Source: Spirodela intermedia (lineage: Eukaryota; Streptophyta; Magnoliopsida; Alismatales; Araceae). From it: a DNA stretch of 64,000 bases. Position numbers and translations under genes: made by a program. The notes under the pieces are model-generated. The model was not told the DNA's origin. It did no database searches and saw nothing but the letters and a program-made list of their open reading frames with translations. The stretch is from the NCBI GenBank assembly GCA_902729315.2, contig LR746270.1, positions 7,387,221 through 7,451,220 of the forward strand, read 5' to 3'. Positions 59,601 to 64,000 of the stretch are shown here, in pieces; positions within the stretch are counted from its first letter, which is position 1; every line of letters begins with the position of its first letter.

Positions 59601-62315
59601 CATTATGTGGAACATGTCTTTTGTACTCTGCTTGCTTAATGCAGTATTTAACTGACCTTTAGATAATCCTTTTATTAAACATCTGCAGCTTGTCCGCCTT
59701 TGCCAGTATATAGGGGCACAAAAATTCTTTGGAATATAGCTATTCTTTCATGAAATGTTGAGCTCTCTGTAGTCCTGTCAAGTTGAATTGGACTGTTGGC
59801 CAGGTTTGCAGGTGCTATGTTGTGACAACATAAATTTAATGGAACTTGAATTTTGAATCTAGTATCTTGACGAAGAATGGTTAACTGTATCAATTCTTCA
59901 AGCAATATGCAATGGCCTGGCTTCCAGCTACATGAAATTTATTTTATCTGAATTTTACGACCTAAAGAATCCATTTACTTATTAAAAAGTTCGAGATCCA
60001 TTGTGTAGAACTTTTAGTTACTAGTGAATAATTCCTTTGAATAATTTAATTCTTAAAAGCCAGACTAAGGTATTGACCGCCCACAATGGTATGATTCTGA
60101 TAAGAACCCAGATCAAAGAACTATGAATATTTTGTATTAGATGAAAGAACAATCTCTAGAGCAGAAATATCAAAGATAAAGCACAATAAAAGAACCCAGA
60201 ACAGATGGTGGGTCGCATACAACCCTAGAACCCAGAATAGATGGAGGGTTGCATACAACCCTCCAGCCCTTTCTCGTAGATGGACGAGATGCTAACTCCG
60301 ATTTTCCTCTCCCTTTCCTTCCTGATCTGTCCCTCTTTATATCCTCTCCTTTCCCTCTCTTATTTAGGCAGTTAGTCTTCTGTCATAACTGCTCTTGCCA
60401 TAACCGCTTTTTGCCCTAGCTGCTCCTTGTCATATTGCTCATTGTCGTAACTGTGCCTTCCCTCAATAATGCTAACCGTTATTGACTTATTGGGCTTTGG
60501 GCCTTCTTCCTTCTAGCATATGTGCGTGGAGCCTTATCAGATTCCTGAATGGGTTTGTACACAGGGAAATAATATTTTATGAAAGTTAATGTCATTAGTA
60601 ATGGTGCTAAAATGTGGCATTAGATAATTTGGGAAGCTGTGATTTTAAGCAGAACTCCAAAAATGAGGTACCGACTCCATTAATGATAACTCAAGTTACC
60701 TTGTCATCAAAATTGCCACAATTTTATGGACGTACTGTCCATTGATGTGACATATTCCTTTCAATTTGAAGATTGCTGCCTATGGGGAGTGGGAATTGAG
60801 TATATTGTGTTGTGGAGGCTCCACCATTTGGTGGAGAGTATAACATGGAATTGGCCTTTGTAAGCGGTGCGGAAAAGGATTTCTTATTGGTTGAATATTT
60901 CCTTAACATCCTTATTCATTTCAATGAAGAATTTATAATGGAAACAGTTCTGTCTCGGCATGTTAGCTATCCCTAAATAGTAGAGAATCAATAAGCTAGC
61001 CAAAGCAAGGACCCTGTCTCTGAAAGTTCATAGGGATTGATTGGTTGGCCTCTCATCCTGCATTCCTCATTCTTCTTCGTTTGACTAAATGAGTGTTTTG
61101 TCATGATCATATTCTGCAATTTGACAGTAGCCCTGGTGACAGGTGTTTAAAATTTCTCATTTACTCCATTGTCAAATGCTATTTTTATTTCCCTTCGAGT
61201 TTGCATTAGGTGTATAATGTTTGACTATGGTATTAAACATTTGAAGCATTTTTTATCTATTTTTTAGGATCAATTGGGAAGAGTGGCTTTTCTCTCAGGA
61301 ATCATATTTATTTCTTTAGCATTAGGTGCAGACAGTGCACCTTCAGTTTTTCAGTCAAGAACTCCTCCACCATCTGTAACAGGTCTGCCAAGTGTTCCAC
61401 CATCCTTGGATGGTTATTCTTATTTGATGATGAAGCTAGGCCCTCTACAGCTAACAAGGAAAGGCTTTTTGGTGGCTAGCACTTCTGCGTGCTTATCTTT
61501 CACGGTTTGTATTGCTGAGGAATTTTGTTTTTTTTTTAATTAGCATTTACCTTGTCCAAAAAGTTTCTGGAGTAGCTCACTTTCCTGTTAACAACTGGTA
61601 CTATAAATTTTTGAGAGATGTTTGATTTACTGGTGTGCTTCACTGATGTTTGATTTACTTGATTGTTTAATTTAGTAGTCTTCTTCTACATATGATTGAT
61701 GTATCTATTTGCTAAACTATTTGGTAATGTTCTTTTGCATGATAGTTGAACGTTGATGTGAAATGTGTGTAATGTGAACTAGATACCATTTTCTTTTCTA
61801 AAAATGAGATGAACTTTATTCTTTCTGACCAGGAAAATACATGGTTTTTCCTGCAACACTTTCTTGTTTTCTTTTTGTTATTTTATCATCAGGATTCAGT
61901 CAACAATTTCTAAGAATATAATTGTTTATTTCCATGTCAGATATTTCAAAGTGCAAGTCTTTGTTTAGCGACTACAACCCCTGAACAACTTGCATCTGGA
62001 TTACGATGGTTTCTGGTTCCTTTTGCTGCTGTTGGAGCTCCTGTTGCAGAAATAATTCTTACTCTGCTACTTTCCTTAAGGTTCATCAATATCGTCTTTG
62101 ACGAAGTAAGTAATTAACTCTGCACAGGTTATATCATCGATTAGTCATTTGGAAAATGTTTTTAAATTTTCACTTGAATTAACTCCCAATTCTACCCAGA
62201 AACACCCTAGCTGATTGCAATTTTCCCCCCACTTCATAGGTTCGTAATGTTGCATTAGGGATCGTTGCACGTAGAATAAATTGGAAGAAATTGACACTGT
62301 TGGAAACATTAGATG
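56637..62315 (+). CDS. ABCI12: ABCI12-like plastid EcfT/CbiQ membrane protein, partial
   Basis: Predicted plastid inner-membrane T-component of an ECF-type (cobalt/vitamin-like) transporter; substrate unknown. Exons in the window: 56637-57068, 57812-57928, 61268-61504, 61941-62105, 62240-62315, giving 342 residues with a codon split at the end. Residues 1-100 form a Ser/Pro/Arg-rich plastid leader. IESPATVLHSVNPRIKL leads into hydrophobic segments VWLLALVILPARSP, GIVVYLALLSIWVLP, VAFLSGIIFISLALGA, WFLVPFAAVGAPVAEIILTL. LGPLQLTRKG and VRNVALGIVARRINWKKL (with the A-R-R coupling-type motif) match ABCI12. I expect about 50 further residues (VFF-x-YIRRIF region); no matching exon exists before position 64000, so the gene is cut by the window edge. 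The ATG at 56637 is the first ATG in the open frame. Confidence 0.92.
59675..59905 (-). pseudogene. Ty1/copia RNase H remnant in ABCI12 intron 2
   Basis: Minus-strand frame containing VPLNLCCHNIAPANLANSP, FHERIAIF and GGQAADV. In order, these resemble the copia RNase H signature (P-x-NL-x-CDNQAA-x-x-IA-NP, FHERTKHIE, DQLADV). The aspartate of CDN is changed to H. The element is antisense to ABCI12. Confidence 0.6.
60098..60539. mobile_element. Solo LTR with perfect GATTC target duplication
   Basis: A 442-bp segment begins TGATAAGAACC and ends GAGCCTTATCA, with inverted ends TGATAAG/CTTATCA. GATTC is repeated exactly on both sides (60093-60097 and 60540-60544). It contains CTTTATATCC, a possible LTR promoter, and an internal imperfect direct repeat (AGAACCCAGAA..GATGG..GGGT..GCATACAACCCT at about 60192 and 60228). 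It lies in ABCI12 intron 2. Confidence 0.88.
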
Positions 62316-63151
62316 GTAAGTGTTCTTTATTGTTCTTTACTCTGTCTCGTAGTGTTCATTTGTATATGGATGTCTCTTTTACGCACCTGTTACGTTTTTT
62401 ATTATTGTTTGGCATACATGGAAACTGTACGAGATAATGGAGTATTTTTTTGCTTAAGGTTTCTTCTTTCAATCCGAAGTTGTTCTTAAAAAATTATTTA
62501 TCAACGATTTTGCACTTTTCACACCAAATTTTGACGGATGGGTGGGGGCCTTCTCAAGAGTTTCTAGTGGAGGATTAGATTCCCAACCTTATCCATCTTG
62601 TTGCACTCGTAGTGAAATGACAATCAGTCAAGGATTAAAGTGGACTAAGTGATAAAAGAAAACTTTACATGGTGTACTTGAAATGCTGGTGTCATCTGTC
62701 TAAGTTCCTCTTTGATTTTTCAGCCAGAATGGAGCTACAGGGGGAGCGAGATATCTAAAATGATATTATATTTTTTTGCGTCTCAAATTTATACTAAGCA
62801 TTATATCATTGCTTACTACAAAAAGATGACTTTTTTAGTGTCTATTTCAACTCATGTAAATATGGTATTAATTTCACATTTGATTAATCAATAAGTTATC
62901 TATTCCCGACTAACAGCTCTACATTTTCTTTATTATGATTCTCAGTTATGAAAGTTTATAAATTTCATTTGATTTGTTTTGTACGTTGTAAATATTCAAT
63001 GCTGAAGTTAATCTTGAACGAGATTTTGTGTAGCACTGTAGAACAGTAAAGTCATTGATGATGGATACAGCCTTGCTATTTGTGTAGTCTCATTTGGCAC
63101 GAAGGCAATTAGTCCATGACTTTGGCCTCCTTTTGGCTTTTATATAAGGTC
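62316..63151. other. ABCI12 intron 5, first part
   Basis: The region begins GTAAGT and holds no exon fitting phase 1 with the expected ABCI12 C-terminus. AT-rich, no other feature recognised. Confidence 0.6.
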
Positions 63152-63290
63152 TGTTGGAGGTTCTAGGTCGTAGGGAAATAGTGTAATTAGTTGAGGGTAT
63201 TTTAGGGGATAGAGTAAAATAAATCTTGAAGCGGTTTCCGCCATTCTCCCCTCTATCCTTCGTTACGAGGTTTTTTCTCCATTTCTAAGA
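63152..63290. repeat. Diverged relative of the 31494 solo LTR
   Basis: It starts TGTTGGAGG and shares AGTGTAAT, a GAGGGTA/AAGGGTA block, GTTTCCG, TCTCCCCTCT, TCC..CGT, ACGAGG/ACAGAGG and TTTTCTCC with 31494-31689, in the same order. AGGTC occurs on both sides (63147 and 63291). The expected ...CA terminus is missing and the unit is shorter, so complete-LTR status is uncertain. Confidence 0.45.
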
Positions 63291-63854
63291 AGGTCGCTAG
63301 GCCGTACTTCGTAAATGGAAGGCCAACAACCGGTCTGTTCTAATGCTAAGGTTGAAAGGCTCCATAAATTTTTAAAAAAGAAGTTTAGGCTCCAGTTGGG
63401 CCTCTGTTTCGTGGTTGATGATTGAAATTCTCCCAGCTGCTCAACGCTGCAAAGTCCTGGTAGCTCTTGTGCTAATATCTTGGATGTGTCTAGAGATGAC
63501 CAATATTTCCTTCTGTTTTTTCCCACCATGCTACCAACAAACTTGGTGAAAGGAACTTCTCCACTGGTGACCATCTGTGTAAAGTTTAGTTCGCTCCATC
63601 TCTTCACAAATAACCCCTTTATTTCTCCTTTTACATATTTATCTGTCGATCTTGGTTATTGATAGCATTTCCGTGTAATATCTTCTCTAGTCCTTGATGA
63701 CTTTCGGGGCTGCCTGTCTTCTTAATCAAGTATCCCTAGTTTAATCCTCTGGGGTCGTCTTCTAGCTCGGGGGTTATCTTTTCTTTGTGATTTCTTTCCT
63801 AACCCTTCTAACTAGCTTCTGGTATTCATCCACCCCCGATCAACACTTCTTGTG

Positions 63855-64000
63855 TTATTAACCAGAAGACGGGCGAATACTCTATCGACTGGTTAGTCAG
63901 AATCAAAATGCATTTGTCAAGGGATGTCAAATTCAGGAATGTTTTCTGGTTATTCTGGCAAAGGCCTATGCCAGATTGAGGTCGAACTGTCATTTCAAGT
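63855..64000 (+). pseudogene. LINE reverse-transcriptase fragment running off the window
   Basis: In one plus frame the sequence reads GRILYRLVSQNQNAFVKG then CQIQECFLVILAKAYARL. This resembles the plant LINE RT signature L-x-x-L(V/I)S-x-xQSAFIKGRSIQDNFL. An upstream stop shows it is not intact here. It is presumably inside the last visible ABCI12 intron. Confidence 0.6.

Noticed and set aside
63263-63607. 114-codon minus frame
   Set aside because: No recognisable motif. It lies among retroelement fragments in an ABCI12 intron, so it may be transposon debris, but I could not support a specific call.
1-64000. CRISPR arrays, tRNA or rRNA genes
   Set aside because: No regularly spaced short repeats with unique spacers, and no tRNA-like cloverleaf or rRNA sequence was recognised. 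Short tRNA genes could be missed by eye.

Overview
This is nuclear DNA of a flowering plant. The evidence is spliced genes with GT-AG introns, one minor-class AT-AC intron, GC-rich first exons set in AT-rich introns and intergenic DNA, plastid-type leader peptides, and abundant degraded LTR retrotransposons and LINEs. The GC-rich first exons and long introns would suit a non-grass monocot, but the species is a guess. There is no operon, CRISPR array, phage or bacterial signal.

Layout, left to right. (1) 441-866, +: a small intronless gene for an uncharacterised 141-residue plant protein with a DUF761-like tail, followed by a cluster of W-box cores (1023-1401) and a diverged tandem duplication. 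(2) 3073-15925, +: glutathione synthetase (GSH2), 12 exons reconstructed with every phase consistent. It includes a textbook U12-type AT-AC intron (14032-14283) and a possible upstream start that would add a plastid leader. (3) 17459-21153, +: a pyrimidine/cytosolic 5'-nucleotidase III-like HAD phosphatase, 9 exons. (4) 41936-22509, -: a FAM86/EEF2KMT-like protein-lysine methyltransferase, 10 small exons spread over 19.4 kb, convergent with (3). Its introns hold a 4.6-kb Ty3/gypsy element with two LTRs and two solo LTRs. (5) 41937-56636: about 14.7 kb of gene-free, AT-rich DNA with a three-copy tandem repeat, a Ty1/copia remnant, a LINE reverse-transcriptase remnant and an internally deleted gypsy element. 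(6) 56637-62315 and on past the right edge, +: ABCI12, the plastid EcfT/CbiQ-like membrane protein. Its first five exons are present and the last exon(s) lie outside the window. Its introns hold a copia RNase H remnant, a solo LTR with a perfect target-site duplication and a LINE fragment.

The genes are independent housekeeping functions (glutathione synthesis, nucleotide dephosphorylation, translation-factor methylation, plastid transport) and I see no pathway joining them. I did not find a new biological system. The observations most worth following are the AT-AC intron and twin starts of GSH2, the W-box cluster, and the sense-oriented retrotransposon inside the methyltransferase gene. Exon boundaries come from reading splice sites against remembered family conservation; no alignment or transcript data were available.
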